A stretch of DNA of 52,612 nt from an uncultured Spartobacteria bacterium (lineage in GTDB: Bacteria; Verrucomicrobiota; Verrucomicrobiia; Chthoniobacterales; Chthoniobacteraceae), in contig CAIXGS010000008.1 of the NCBI GenBank assembly GCA_903919125.1, positions 1 to 52,612 on the forward strand, read 5' to 3'. Under the pieces are notes generated by a model. The model saw nothing but the letters and a program-made list of their open reading frames with translations, ran no database searches and was not told the DNA's origin. Shown piece after piece: positions 8,532 to 17,729 of this stretch. Both the position numbers and the translations under genes were made by a program. Within the stretch, counting starts at the first letter, position 1, and each line of letters opens with the position of its first letter.

Positions 8532-10850
8532 TCAGTGGGCGGTTTTGCCCGCAGGTGAAAGGGGTGTGGAAAGGGGAGGGTCAGACTTTCTAGGGCCGAA
8601 AAGCCGTTCAAAGAAGCTTCTTTTCTCACGAGTCTCTTCTAAAGGCGTTTTTTTCGACACGGTCCCCATTTCGTCCGCCTCTGGACGGATGTCGGGACTG
8701 GCCTCGGAGAGGGCCTTCTTTTTGACTGGTTTAGAGCCCGTGGCGGAGGAGCTATCCCCATGATGATCAGCAGTTTCTCTATCCACTGCATCCGGCGCAA
8801 TTAGCACACCTGTTTTGTAATTTACCTCGTCAATTTGAGCAAAACTTCCCACCGCCGGCTCCAGCCAAGTTAATCCAGGCTCCACGCCCTTAGATAATGC
8901 CAAGGATTGTTCAAAAACCCGCTGCGCAATCGGTGCCGATACGCCTCCTCCAGACTTTGCACCTTGCACAAAGACACACACCGCAAACTTCGGCGCATCG
9001 TACGGTGCAAAGCTCATAAACCACGTGTGGTTATCCTTTTCCTTCTTACCATTCACCTCCCGCCAGAACTGCGCCGTCCCCGTTTTTCCGGCGACCTCCA
9101 CACCCTTAACCTGCGCCTTTTTTCCCGTGCCGCCGGGTTCATTGACCACTTTCCACATTCCGCGCCGCACCAGTTCGATTTCCTCGTCTGAAATTCCCGA
9201 ATCATGCAAATCTGCGCGAAGTATCGGCTTAGAGGGAGCCACCAATTCGCCTGTCTCCGGATCCACCACGTCCCGACCTTCACTGTCGACAACGCGCGCG
9301 ACTAATTTGGGAGCGAAACTGCGACCGCGATTGGCCACAGTCGCCCCGACCAAACACATTTGCAGAGGAGACGCCTCCACAGAACCCTGTCCAATAGACA
9401 CATTTGCTGTATACCCGTTGGACCAGCGCTCTGCTGGATTGATCATTTTTAGCCACTCGGGACTGGGCAGAATCCCGGGGTCCTCGCCCGTCAAAGGCAG
9501 GCCACTGCGCTGCCCCAAACCCAAGGCTTGGCCCACAGCGACAATCTGATCAATGCCCGCCGCATTGCCCCACTGATAAAAAAAGGCGTTGCAAGAGTAC
9601 TTTAACGCATCCGGCAGCGTCAGAACCCCGTGAGGCGCAAGGTGCTTTTCCATCACCCAGCACTTCATGAACTTGTTGCCATAAGAAACTCCGCCCGAAC
9701 AACTAAAGGTACTTTTAGCAGTGAGCCCCTTCCTTAGGCCGGCCAGAGCAGAAACCGCCTTGTAAGTTGAACCGGGCGCGTAACCTTGAATCGCGCGGTT
9801 GGTGAGCGGGTTAGTATCGTCCGTTCGAATACGCTGCCAGTCTTCACGAGAAATACTGGGGATAAATACGTTAGGATCATAAGAAGGCACAGACGCCATC
9901 GCCAGCACCTCCCCGTTGTTGGGATCCACCACCACGCACGCCGCACGGCCGACTCCGGCGTCCCGCAGAGCACGCTCCACGATGTACTGGATACGGGCGT
10001 CGATGGTCAAATAGACATGGTTACCCTGTTTGGGCTCTACGCGGCGCACCTCATTTTCAATGACGCCCTTGATGTTGCGCTGCAATACACGCACTCCGGG
10101 AGTCCCTCGCAACCATTTGTCCAAATGCGCCTCAACCTGCGACTTACCCTCTGAATCCGGCTGGTAAAAAGTATATTTACGAATGTCTGGCAACTTATCG
10201 ATATCTGCGGGCGCCCCCACGTACCCCAACAAATGCGAAGCTAGCGCCCCGTACATGTACTGTCGCACCGGCCTGATCGCGATTTCCACACCTGGCAAGC
10301 CCACGTCGTTTTCCGAAAATCGCGCGATAGTTCGGAAATCCAACTCTTCAAGGTAAGTGAAGGGCACCTCGGTGTCGTTCCGGTAATGCCGCTGCAAACG
10401 CACCGAGTTGTAATCCTTGGCAAGATCCAACTCCTTGAGACGAGGAATGATGGTGCTATTGACAATCTGCACCACGTCCTCCTCGTGCTTTTCCTTCAAC
10501 ATCTGGCGCACTGGCGCCGTGTAGGTCGCCTGAGGCGGCTTGCCGTAATGCTGCCGGTACCCGCGCACCATGTCCGGAAGATAAAAGTCCACCTCATAAC
10601 TTGCCCGATTTCCGACCAGCGTCAGGCCGTTGCGGTCACGAATTTCACCCCGAACCGAGGGAATACGAACGGTAACCTCTGAGCGGGAGGACATCTTGCG
10701 GGTCCAGCGTTCGCCGTGGGCGACCTGCAACCACCAAAGGCGCCCCACTAGCACGGAAAGACCCGACACCATCACAAAAACAATGAAGTAGATGCGTAAC
10801 TCGCCGTCTGGCCCCTTACTTTTTTTCCGGTGGTTTACGGCGGAGTTCAT
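8532..10850 (-). CDS. mrdA: Penicillin-binding protein 2, peptidoglycan D,D-transpeptidase
   Basis: Transpeptidase of the elongation machinery that cross-links lateral-wall peptidoglycan. The product is 772 residues from the ATG at 10850, which overlaps the mreD stop as ATGA and has GAGGAG upstream. Layout: one membrane helix at about 25-45 (IYFIVFVMVSGLSVLVG), a PBP dimerisation domain beginning VRGEIRDRNGLTL, then the transpeptidase domain with SxxK in GYAPGSTYKAV, SxN in YSCNAFF and KTG in VAGKTGTAQF. The last 90 residues or so form a charged, low-complexity tail after the catalytic domain, longer than in E. coli PBP2. No rodA follows; the next gene is rng. Confidence 0.95.
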   Translation of the reverse strand: MNSAVNHRKKSKGPDGELRIYFIVFVMVSGLSVLVGRLWWLQVAHGERWTRKMSSRSEVTVRIPSVRGEIRDRNGLTLVGNRASYEVDFYLPDMVRGYRQHYGKPPQATYTAPVRQMLKEKHEEDVVQIVNSTIIPRLKELDLAKDYNSVRLQRHYRNDTEVPFTYLEELDFRTIARFSENDVGLPGVEIAIRPVRQYMYGALASHLLGYVGAPADIDKLPDIRKYTFYQPDSEGKSQVEAHLDKWLRGTPGVRVLQRNIKGVIENEVRRVEPKQGNHVYLTIDARIQYIVERALRDAGVGRAACVVVDPNNGEVLAMASVPSYDPNVFIPSISREDWQRIRTDDTNPLTNRAIQGYAPGSTYKAVSALAGLRKGLTAKSTFSCSGGVSYGNKFMKCWVMEKHLAPHGVLTLPDALKYSCNAFFYQWGNAAGIDQIVAVGQALGLGQRSGLPLTGEDPGILPSPEWLKMINPAERWSNGYTANVSIGQGSVEASPLQMCLVGATVANRGRSFAPKLVARVVDSEGRDVVDPETGELVAPSKPILRADLHDSGISDEEIELVRRGMWKVVNEPGGTGKKAQVKGVEVAGKTGTAQFWREVNGKKEKDNHTWFMSFAPYDAPKFAVCVFVQGAKSGGGVSAPIAQRVFEQSLALSKGVEPGLTWLEPAVGSFAQIDEVNYKTGVLIAPDAVDRETADHHGDSSSATGSKPVKKKALSEASPDIRPEADEMGTVSKKTPLEETREKRSFFERLFGPRKSDPPLSTPLSPAGKTAH

Positions 10851-11395
10851 ATCTGATTCTCCTCTTTTTCCGGACGGTAATGCTGATGCCCCAAGAGACC
10901 AGCAAGATAACTGAGAGAAAAAAATGCGAACGGAGCAAGCACTAGCGCAACCACACCAGCACCCAAGATCCGACCCCAAATCACCCCTGAAAAATCAAAA
11001 TGCAACGGTTCTCTTCTCAATGAAATCATCAGGTACTCTAAAAGCACCAGAACCGAGGTGGCCACGCCGCTAAACAAGCAATGAACCTCCCAGCGTTTGC
11101 GCAAAAACAAAGGACGCAACCCGCTCATCAGCGCCCCTAAAACTGCGTAAACGAGCACCGACCAACCGATCCCCAGTTCCGTGGCGTCATCAATCCACTG
11201 GGCGTGCAACAAATCCCACATCACCCCAGCTAAGAACGCTAAAAAGAGCATCCCCGCCGTGGAAAAAGAGAGCGCTCCATAAAGAAAAATAATCGGCATC
11301 AAAAAAACGCGTGCACCCCAAGGCGGTACCGCACCGAAAAAGTGCTGTGCCACCAGGCTCAGGAATAACGCGGCGATGAGCGTGCAGAAAAACAT
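10847..11395 (-). CDS. mreD: Rod shape-determining membrane protein MreD
   Basis: Integral membrane component of the elongasome. The 182-residue product has about five to six hydrophobic helices (starting FFCTLIAALFLSLVAQHFFG) and an FLAGVMWDLLHAQWI segment resembling the conserved MreD core. Sequence conservation in MreD is low, so the call rests on size, topology and its place between mreC and mrdA. Its stop overlaps the mrdA start by 4 bases. Confidence 0.85.
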   Translation of the reverse strand: MFFCTLIAALFLSLVAQHFFGAVPPWGARVFLMPIIFLYGALSFSTAGMLFLAFLAGVMWDLLHAQWIDDATELGIGWSVLVYAVLGALMSGLRPLFLRKRWEVHCLFSGVATSVLVLLEYLMISLRREPLHFDFSGVIWGRILGAGVVALVLAPFAFFSLSYLAGLLGHQHYRPEKEENQI

Positions 11396-11471
11396 CAGGA
11401 GGGCGACATTTTAGCGATAATTTCAGGTGGTATTTTACTAGTATTTAGCAGGTTGTTGCAAAATCTGCCAC

Positions 11472-12287
11472 TTACCTTGGATCACTCACCACGATAAATA
11501 AGTCCTGTAAACCGGTAAGATCCACTGCCGGCACCAATGTCGCAGCACCGTCGAGTTCGCGCACTCGAAAGTCTTGGACCACCCCAATTAAAATTCCCGA
11601 TGGATACACGCCGCCCACCCCTGAAGTAAGCACCTTTTGCCCCACCTTCAACCCCGCCTGTTTCGACAAAAAAAACAGCGACACCAACGGGGCCGAGCCG
11701 CTCGACGCCCGATCCCCGCGCAAAATCCCCTGCTCCCGAGAATTTTCAACGCTCGCGGCTACCTTGCAATTCTCGTCGGAAATTAAAATCACCACCGATG
11801 AATGCTCCGACACTAGCGTCGTCTTCCCCACCAAACCCTCCTCCGTAAGCACCGGCATATCACGCCGCACACCGTCTTCGCTGCCCCGATCAATCACCAC
11901 CTGGTTAAACCACGTCGAAATATCGCGCCCGATAATTTGCGCCGGAACCAGCTTAAACTCAGCTCTCCCTCTGTAGCCGAGGGCTTTGCGCAACCGGTTG
12001 TTTTCCGCCTCCATGCCGCGCAAGGTCTGGTTGGTGGCGCTCAACTCCCGATTTGCCACCCGCAACGCCACACTTTCGTCCTCCAAGTCCTCCAGCTTCT
12101 TCAATCCCTCACGAAAGGCGCTGAATTTGCGCTCCAAGGTGGAACCCGAACGCAAAAACGGAGTCAAAAAGCCCAGAAAGCCAGATTGCAAACTTCTGAG
12201 TGAAGACGGATTTCCTGCCCCCAGCACCAGAATCAGAAACGCCACCAAGAAAACCCCGGCGGCGATAAGCTTCGATCGCATCCTCAT
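11472..12287 (-). CDS. mreC: Rod shape-determining protein MreC
   Basis: Bitopic membrane protein that links MreB to PBP2 in the periplasm. The 271-residue product has an N-terminal membrane helix (residues 7-25), a coiled-coil region rich in Leu/Glu at about 50-105 (LEDLEDESVALRVANRELSA), then two beta-barrel domains. MreC-type motifs are LVPAQIIGRDISTWFNQVVI, DRGSEDGVRRDMPVL and GVYPSGILIGVV. It lies 118 bases after mreB and 76 bases before mreD. Confidence 0.94.
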   Translation of the reverse strand: MRMRSKLIAAGVFLVAFLILVLGAGNPSSLRSLQSGFLGFLTPFLRSGSTLERKFSAFREGLKKLEDLEDESVALRVANRELSATNQTLRGMEAENNRLRKALGYRGRAEFKLVPAQIIGRDISTWFNQVVIDRGSEDGVRRDMPVLTEEGLVGKTTLVSEHSSVVILISDENCKVAASVENSREQGILRGDRASSGSAPLVSLFFLSKQAGLKVGQKVLTSGVGGVYPSGILIGVVQDFRVRELDGAATLVPAVDLTGLQDLFIVVSDPR

Positions 12288-12405
12288 AACATCCAGTCTG
12301 CGTCTACCAACCTTTCAATCGAAAGAAACGCACGCGACCGCGCCGTTGGCTGCTCAGCAAAACCAGCTCGGCCACGCGTGTCGTTCACCCGTTGACGGTT
12401 CGCCC

Positions 12406-13452
12406 TCAATGATGACGCGAATCGGTTGCAGTCGATACTTGGCGCAAGAAGTTCAGCTCCTGCAACGCACGACCGGTGCCCTCAGCCACCGCACTCAACG
12501 GGTCCTCGGCCAAGTGCACTGGCAAACCGGTTTCTTCGGTCAGCAACTTGTCTAGGCCGCGCAACAAAGCGCCACCGCCCGCAAGCACCAGACCGCGATC
12601 CACCAAATCAGCCGACAATTCTGGAGGGCACCGCTCCAATGCCACACGGACGGAATCTACAATGGTAGAAATCGGTTCGAGCAAGGCTTCGCGAATCTCT
12701 TGGGAAGTAATAGTCAACGTTTTGGGCAAGCCCGCCACCTGATCCCGCCCCTTCACTTCCATGGTCGCTTCCCGTTCCAACGGATATGCTGACCCAATTT
12801 TAATCTTAATATCTTCCGCCGTGCGCTCCCCAATCATCAGGTTGTACGCGCGCCGCATGTATTGGATAATGGCCTCGTCCAACTCGTCGCCCGCGACCCG
12901 CACCGAGCGAGAGTAGACGATTCCCGAGAGAGAAATCAGCGCCACTTCCGTAGTCCCACCGCCGATATCGATAATCATGTTCCCAGCAGCGTCCTGAACC
13001 GGCAACCCACAGCCAATTGCCGCCGCCATCGGCTCCTCAATCAAGTGCACCTCCCGCGCCCCCGCCCGCAGCGCCGAGTCCTTCACTGCGCGCTTTTCCA
13101 CCTCCGTAATGCCGGAAGGCACCGCCACCACCACACGGGGCCGGGGCCGGAAAAGCGTTCGCCTCCCGTGAACCTTGATGATGAAATGCCGCAACATCGC
13201 CTCTGTGATCTCAAAGTCAGCGATCACCCCGTCCTTGAGTGGACGAATCGCCACAATGTTCCCCGGAGTACGCCCGAGCATGCGCTTCGCCTCGTCTCCA
13301 ACGGCCAATACACGATTGGTACCAGCCTGCACTGCGACAACGGAAGGCTCCCGCAGCACGATGCCGCTGTCTTTAAGATACACCAAAGTGTTAGCCGTTC
13401 CCAAATCGATACCAATATCGTTGGAAAATAGCCCAAAAAATCTGTTTATCAT
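12406..13452 (-). CDS. mreB: Rod shape-determining protein MreB, actin-like
   Basis: Cytoskeletal ATPase that organises lateral wall growth. The 348-residue product shows the actin-fold motifs in order: phosphate-1 [15 protein letters not shown] (residue 13 onward), [38 protein letters not shown], connect-1 and [11 protein letters not shown], phosphate-2 [16 protein letters not shown], and the adenosine motif [12 protein letters not shown]. It is the first gene of the run mreB-mreC-mreD-mrdA-rng-lgt-ilvH-ilvC. The 252 bases upstream (13453-13704) must hold its promoter. Confidence 0.98.
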   Translation of the reverse strand: MINRFFGLFSNDIGIDLGTANTLVYLKDSGIVLREPSVVAVQAGTNRVLAVGDEAKRMLGRTPGNIVAIRPLKDGVIADFEITEAMLRHFIIKVHGRRTLFRPRPRVVVAVPSGITEVEKRAVKDSALRAGAREVHLIEEPMAAAIGCGLPVQDAAGNMIIDIGGGTTEVALISLSGIVYSRSVRVAGDELDEAIIQYMRRAYNLMIGERTAEDIKIKIGSAYPLEREATMEVKGRDQVAGLPKTLTITSQEIREALLEPISTIVDSVRVALERCPPELSADLVDRGLVLAGGGALLRGLDKLLTEETGLPVHLAEDPLSAVAEGTGRALQELNFLRQVSTATDSRHH

Positions 13453-13607
13453 GTCTAAGTCCCTAAATGAAAAAGTAATCTAACAGCACCACGAGGAAGG
13501 TACCATCACGCACTCAATTATTTAATTCCCCTCGAAGTAAGCCTCCACTTTGAACCCACTAAAGGGTTCTGCGAGCAGAAACACACAGCAAAGCGCAAAC
13601 AAGAGCG

Positions 13608-13627
13608 CCCTGCAATTTGGCGCAGGG
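13608..13627 (-). terminator. Possible weak terminator after the M50-like gene
   Basis: A perfect 6-bp stem (CCCTGC at 13608-13613 with GCAGGG at 13622-13627) lies about 80 bases past the stop of the M50-like gene and before the mreB promoter region. On the minus strand it is not followed by a clean T run, so intrinsic termination is uncertain. The rest of 13453-13704 shows nothing else I can name. Confidence 0.3.
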
Positions 13628-13704
13628 TTTTGATAGCGTCAAAAGAGAAATGTTGTCTTCAACGGGTGAAACGCGTGAACACGAAGATGAAGGCGAGGGC
13701 GGGA

Positions 13705-14751
13705 TTAGCGAAACTTCTTCCCGAACGCCCAAACCCCTTTGCCAAAATCCTTGGCATTGAAAAGAAGTTCATTTGCAAAGGTGCCAAACTCCACGCCTGG
13801 GGCAGTGAGAATCAAGAAAAGCGACAGCAGCACTAAGTTCGCAATGTAAATGAGCACTAGCGAAAACAAGTTGCCGTGCATTTTCAAATCACTCTGCCCG
13901 CGGCGAATCATCCAAACGGTAAACGTGCAGTGAAAAGACCAGCACACTCCCATCAAAAGTAGAAAGATTTGAATGGGCAGCATCCACCCCCACAACACAG
14001 CAGGAGCGTCTTCGATCACGTAAAAAGGACGCACGACCAAAAAAAGCGTCAATAACACCACGCAAGGCAAAGGATAAAAGTACGGCGCCAAGGTGACTAA
14101 TACCGTAGGTTTGTTGGTCAAAATATGACCATGGTCCCGGTACACCTTCAACTCTGAAACCCGACCGTTACTCAACCAAGTCCAAATCGCGTGCGTGTAT
14201 TCGTGCACCCAAACATACCAGCGCAATAGCCACGGCTCTCCCTTCGCGTAAAGGCTCCCGCAAAAAGTGACCAACCACAGCAAAGCACCCAGCACAAAGA
14301 ACCAGAAGTCCTCCGTCCTCCAGTACGCCTGATGCACCGTTGCGTGTCGAAAAGCTCCGACAAAGCTGACCGTCCACACCCAGGCCACCGGCAACAAAAG
14401 GACGCCCACGAAATTCTTCACCCACGTTAAAGGCACCCAGAAAAACCAGCGCGGGGCGGGCTCTGGCGCCCTCCTTTTCCGGGCAGGCAATGTGTCACGA
14501 TCGCCTTGCCCGCGATCCAAAGGCTCAACTTCCGGAATGATCGCCTTGCCCACGGCTGCCGCCGCTCTTAAGCGGGGGACTTTCGAAGGGGCGCTCAGTT
14601 TTTTGGGAACCTTACGGTTTTCCGAGGATTGCGAGTGCTGTTGATTTTTTCGGGCCGGGGGAGTCGACACAGAAGACTGCTCCTTCGCCCGTCTCTCTTC
14701 CCGAGCGATGCGCTGGCCTGGTCCGCCACGGAATTCTGGTTCAGGCTTCAA
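13705..14751 (-). CDS. M50-like membrane metalloprotease homologue
   Basis: A 348-residue protein. The N-terminal 110 residues are hydrophilic and basic, rich in Lys/Arg/Ser/Pro. After that come about six hydrophobic segments. The key motif is HEYTHAIW, an HExxH zinc-protease signature in a membrane context, followed by NGRVSELKVYRDHGHI and the LAPYFYPLP stretch, then RRGQSDLKMHGN, whose Asp is a candidate third metal ligand. This order resembles M50B-like (site-2-protease-like) proteins. The substrate is unknown. The stop of efp lies 59 bases upstream on the same strand, so it may be cotranscribed with efp. A fused basic N-terminal region is unusual for such proteases. Confidence 0.65.
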   Translation of the reverse strand: MKPEPEFRGGPGQRIAREERRAKEQSSVSTPPARKNQQHSQSSENRKVPKKLSAPSKVPRLRAAAAVGKAIIPEVEPLDRGQGDRDTLPARKRRAPEPAPRWFFWVPLTWVKNFVGVLLLPVAWVWTVSFVGAFRHATVHQAYWRTEDFWFFVLGALLWLVTFCGSLYAKGEPWLLRWYVWVHEYTHAIWTWLSNGRVSELKVYRDHGHILTNKPTVLVTLAPYFYPLPCVVLLTLFLVVRPFYVIEDAPAVLWGWMLPIQIFLLLMGVCWSFHCTFTVWMIRRGQSDLKMHGNLFSLVLIYIANLVLLSLFLILTAPGVEFGTFANELLFNAKDFGKGVWAFGKKFR

Positions 14752-14810
14752 CGCGTCCGAAAGTTACGGCCCGACAAGGGCGGATGTGGCACTGCCAAAA
14801 CTTTGAAACG

Positions 14811-15368
14811 TTACGCACGGCCCATATACTGGCCGGTACGCGTATCCACTTTGATGGATTCGCCTTCTTTGATAAAAAGCGGCACCTGCACCACTTTCCC
14901 AGTTTCAAGAGTAGCGGGCTTTTGCACGTTATTCGCGCTGTCGCCCCGCACGCCTTCGGCAGACTCGGTTACCTTCAAAATCACGGAAGCTGGCATGTCG
15001 ATGTTCGCGGGTTTTCCCTCTACAAACAGCACCTCCACCTTCATGTTTTCTGTCAAATACTCTTTGGATTCCCCAATGAATTCCTCTTCGAAGGACACGG
15101 TTTCATAGGATTCTGGATCCATGAAATTATAGGTAGTCTGATCTTTGTAAGAATACTCGAGAGTTTGACGATGAACCTCCACCGTCTCTACTTTGTCCGT
15201 GGAACCAAAGCGCACGTCAGCAGACTTACCCGTCCCGATGTAACGAATGATCGCCTGCACAAACGCCCGAAGATTGCCTGGGGTTCTGTGCATGACCTCC
15301 AAAACAATTGCGGGGTTGCCGTTGTAGCGAATGCACATGCCTTTGCGGAGATCGTTTGCTGCTGCCAT
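14811..15368 (-). CDS. efp: Elongation factor P
   Basis: Relieves ribosome stalling at polyproline stretches. The 185-residue product has the three beta-barrel EF-P layout: KGMCIRYNGNPAIVLEV at the start, the domain I loop HRTPGNLRAFVQ, then the SYKDQTTYNFMDPESYETVS central domain and the C-terminal ESIKVDTRTGQYMGRA signature. The loop tip aligns without gaps to E. coli PGKGQAF, so Asn32 here occupies the place of the modified Lys34. Neither the Lys of the EpmA/YmfI types nor the Arg of the EarP type is at its expected position. No epmA, epmB or earP homologue is in the window. Confidence 0.96.
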   Translation of the reverse strand: MAAANDLRKGMCIRYNGNPAIVLEVMHRTPGNLRAFVQAIIRYIGTGKSADVRFGSTDKVETVEVHRQTLEYSYKDQTTYNFMDPESYETVSFEEEFIGESKEYLTENMKVEVLFVEGKPANIDMPASVILKVTESAEGVRGDSANNVQKPATLETGKVVQVPLFIKEGESIKVDTRTGQYMGRA

Positions 15369-15499
15369 GAGTCAAAAAGTAAAAGTGGTGTAGGTTAAAA
15401 CGTTGAAACGTTTGTGGGGTGGAAACGTTGATTGCAACGTCGATTAAGGGGTTTGTCCAGTGTTTGGCAAGCCGCGAAGCCCGCTGAGTTGAAACAGAC

Positions 15500-15517
15500 G
15501 AGGGATTACTATCCCTC
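15500..15517. other. Perfect hairpin between cyclase gene and efp
   Basis: GAGGGAT at 15500-15506 pairs perfectly with ATCCCTC at 15511-15517 around a TACT loop. It lies in the 224-base gap (15369-15592) between the stop of the cyclase gene and the start of efp, both on the minus strand. No long T run follows on the minus strand, so it is either a weak terminator for the cyclase operon or a regulatory element upstream of efp. Confidence 0.4.
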
Positions 15518-15592
15518 ACTGGAGGAAGTCATGCAAGCGATCTCAATAACTCCGCCTGTCTGCGTCCGCCCCAAAAAAAGGGAGGGAACACT

Positions 15593-17683
15593 CTACTTCG
15601 ATTCCATCTTCCAAACACCCTTCCAATTAGCGGGCGGGGCGGCCGCAAGCTCGACACAATGCTCGCTCAGAACCTGGCTGGCCTTGTCGTCGTACTTCAC
15701 CACCAAGGCGTCGAAAAGCGGCCGAGCCTCCTCAAACCGCCCAACCGCATACACCTCGTAAGCCTTCGCGTAGGCCTCACACAGCTCCGAATAATGAGGA
15801 GGGGTGCACGGGTTTTCACATTCGAACAACTGAATCGGATCGCTTTTCCCCTTCACAATCACTCTGTCGATCATCCGATGCATTCCAGGGTTTTTTAACT
15901 CGTTGAGCACATCACAAGAAACCAGAAGCCTCACCCCGTAATATTTGGTCAAAGCCTCAATCCGAGAGGCCGCATTCACAGCGTCGCCGACCAGTCCATA
16001 ATCTAGCCGTTTCGCGGAGCCCTTATTGCCGACCAGCACGTGCCCCCGATGCAGGGCCACGCCATACCCAAAGATTTTCTTTACCGCCTCGGGCAACTGG
16101 AGGCTCACCGTGTTCATACCCGTGATCAAAGCTTTCGCAGCCCGCAAGGCACTGTCTGGGCCGTCGGGCTGAGCCTGTGGCGCACCCCAATAGCTCAAAA
16201 ACTGGTCACCCAGAAAGTGCTCAAGGTTTCCCGCCTCTCGCATGATCGCGTTGGTCTGGACCTCAAAGACCTTGTTGAGCAGATCGAACATCCCCTGAGG
16301 CCCCAAGAGCTCTGCCAAAGGCGTGGAATTGCGCAAATCCGTAAGCAGCAGGGTGACATCTGCGTGCTTGGGCAGCATCGAACCGGGGTCTGAGAGAACG
16401 GCTTCCAACACTTTTGGGGAGAAATACAACCCCATGGTGTGCCTCAATTTCATTCGATCAAGGTGCTCCTGAAAGAAGTCGTAAAACAGGATGAGGATAC
16501 TGCTAATGCCCAGCACCAGAACGGGGACGGCCACGGGGATCACCCAGCCCTTGTCGTAACACCACTGGGCAATCACCCAATAAGCGCCCACGCACAAAAC
16601 CAGAGCCGCCAAGCGCTCACCGGGTTGGGAATTATGAAAACACAAGGCACCCGCGAGCAACCCAGCCAATAGGATCATCAAAAACACGGCGAGTTTTGGT
16701 ATCTCCCTTAGAAACTCATGGTTCAGCGCCGCCGCCATAATGTTAAGATGAACCTCCGGCCCGTTCATCTGGCGCTCTGTGAATGGCGTGTCGTGTTCGT
16801 CGTGAAAAATGCCCGCCGTGGGTCCAATCAACACGATTTTGTCGCGAAAAAATGCGCCATTGGCGTAGTTTTTTTGCCAGATATTCGGGCTCAACACGTC
16901 CCCAATCGGATGCACCTGATAACCAAATCCGGGCGCGTTTCCGTAGCGAAACCGTGTCGTTTCGAATGCCTCGGGCACCGCTTCAGGATGACCAAATTTC
17001 CGTACCGCCCTCGCCGCAAGCGACTCCATCACCACGGCGCCATCCACCACAAAGCCGGCTTGCGCACCAGTTTGGCGGAAGCGCGCGCGCCGCACCACTC
17101 CATCGAAATCCTTGGGGATGTTGACATAAGCCACCCGATCGTCCTGCACCAGTGCATCGGAGTCCGCTGCGGGCAACACCACGGAGTTCGGAGTGATGAG
17201 CTGCAGGAAATCGCCGCGCGGAGTCTTTTGTGGACTTATGGTGCACCCGATCACCACCTTATCCTTGTGCCGCAAAAGAGCTGCAGCCAGTTGCTCATCT
17301 CCTTCGTTGGGCGCACCGAAAATCAAGTCGAACGCGATCACCTTGGCGCCCGCATCGGCCAGTTTGTCGATCAACTCCGCCCAAACCGCCCGTGACCAGG
17401 GGAAGTTTTTCTGCAACGCCCGAAGCACAGGCGCTTTTTCAAGCGTCTCCTCGCTAAAGTCCGTATCTGCGTACTGCGGGCGGTCAATTCCAATGAGCAC
17501 CAACTCTGAGGCCACCGGCGTCTTTTTCCCCATCCGCGCTCGGATATCCTCAGTGAAGGTCTCCATCTGCTTGAGCGGGATGTAAGAAAACCCACGAAAC
17601 AAGCCGTCAAGAGAGAGCGCCAAAAACGTGCAGCTCAGGCAGATGAGCAGAAAAACCCACTGACGTTGGGGAAGTTTAATCAT
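15593..17683 (-). CDS. CHASE2-domain class III adenylate/guanylate cyclase
   Basis: Membrane cyclase that would make cAMP or cGMP in response to a periplasmic signal. The 696-residue product has an N-terminal helix (10-28), a periplasmic CHASE2 domain (about 40-320; ELVLIGIDRPQYADT and AGAKVIAFDLIFG are typical), three helices (about 330-400), and a catalytic domain from about 440. Metal-binding Asp residues are visible at D449 (LLLTDLRNST) and D493 (LGDQFLSYWGAP). KRLDYGLVGDAVNAASR holds the Lys558 and Asp561 expected for ATP selectivity and the transition-state Asn570/Arg574. All key residues appear present, so activity is likely. It is the third gene of an operon with a FecR-domain protein and an outer-membrane barrel, a combination seen with CHASE2 proteins elsewhere. 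A cyclic-nucleotide-binding redox protein is encoded just upstream. Confidence 0.9.
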   Translation of the reverse strand: MIKLPQRQWVFLLICLSCTFLALSLDGLFRGFSYIPLKQMETFTEDIRARMGKKTPVASELVLIGIDRPQYADTDFSEETLEKAPVLRALQKNFPWSRAVWAELIDKLADAGAKVIAFDLIFGAPNEGDEQLAAALLRHKDKVVIGCTISPQKTPRGDFLQLITPNSVVLPAADSDALVQDDRVAYVNIPKDFDGVVRRARFRQTGAQAGFVVDGAVVMESLAARAVRKFGHPEAVPEAFETTRFRYGNAPGFGYQVHPIGDVLSPNIWQKNYANGAFFRDKIVLIGPTAGIFHDEHDTPFTERQMNGPEVHLNIMAAALNHEFLREIPKLAVFLMILLAGLLAGALCFHNSQPGERLAALVLCVGAYWVIAQWCYDKGWVIPVAVPVLVLGISSILILFYDFFQEHLDRMKLRHTMGLYFSPKVLEAVLSDPGSMLPKHADVTLLLTDLRNSTPLAELLGPQGMFDLLNKVFEVQTNAIMREAGNLEHFLGDQFLSYWGAPQAQPDGPDSALRAAKALITGMNTVSLQLPEAVKKIFGYGVALHRGHVLVGNKGSAKRLDYGLVGDAVNAASRIEALTKYYGVRLLVSCDVLNELKNPGMHRMIDRVIVKGKSDPIQLFECENPCTPPHYSELCEAYAKAYEVYAVGRFEEARPLFDALVVKYDDKASQVLSEHCVELAAAPPANWKGVWKMESK

Positions 17684-17729
17684 CGTAAATTAGAGAATTA
17701 ACCACCCAAGATTCCCCTTACCTCACTCG

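Noticed and set aside
14784-15398. A 204-codon plus-strand frame over efp
   Set aside because: Fully antisense to the well-supported efp gene.
16718-17395. A 225-codon plus-strand frame
   Set aside because: Antisense to the CHASE2 region of the cyclase; His/Arg-rich without motifs.
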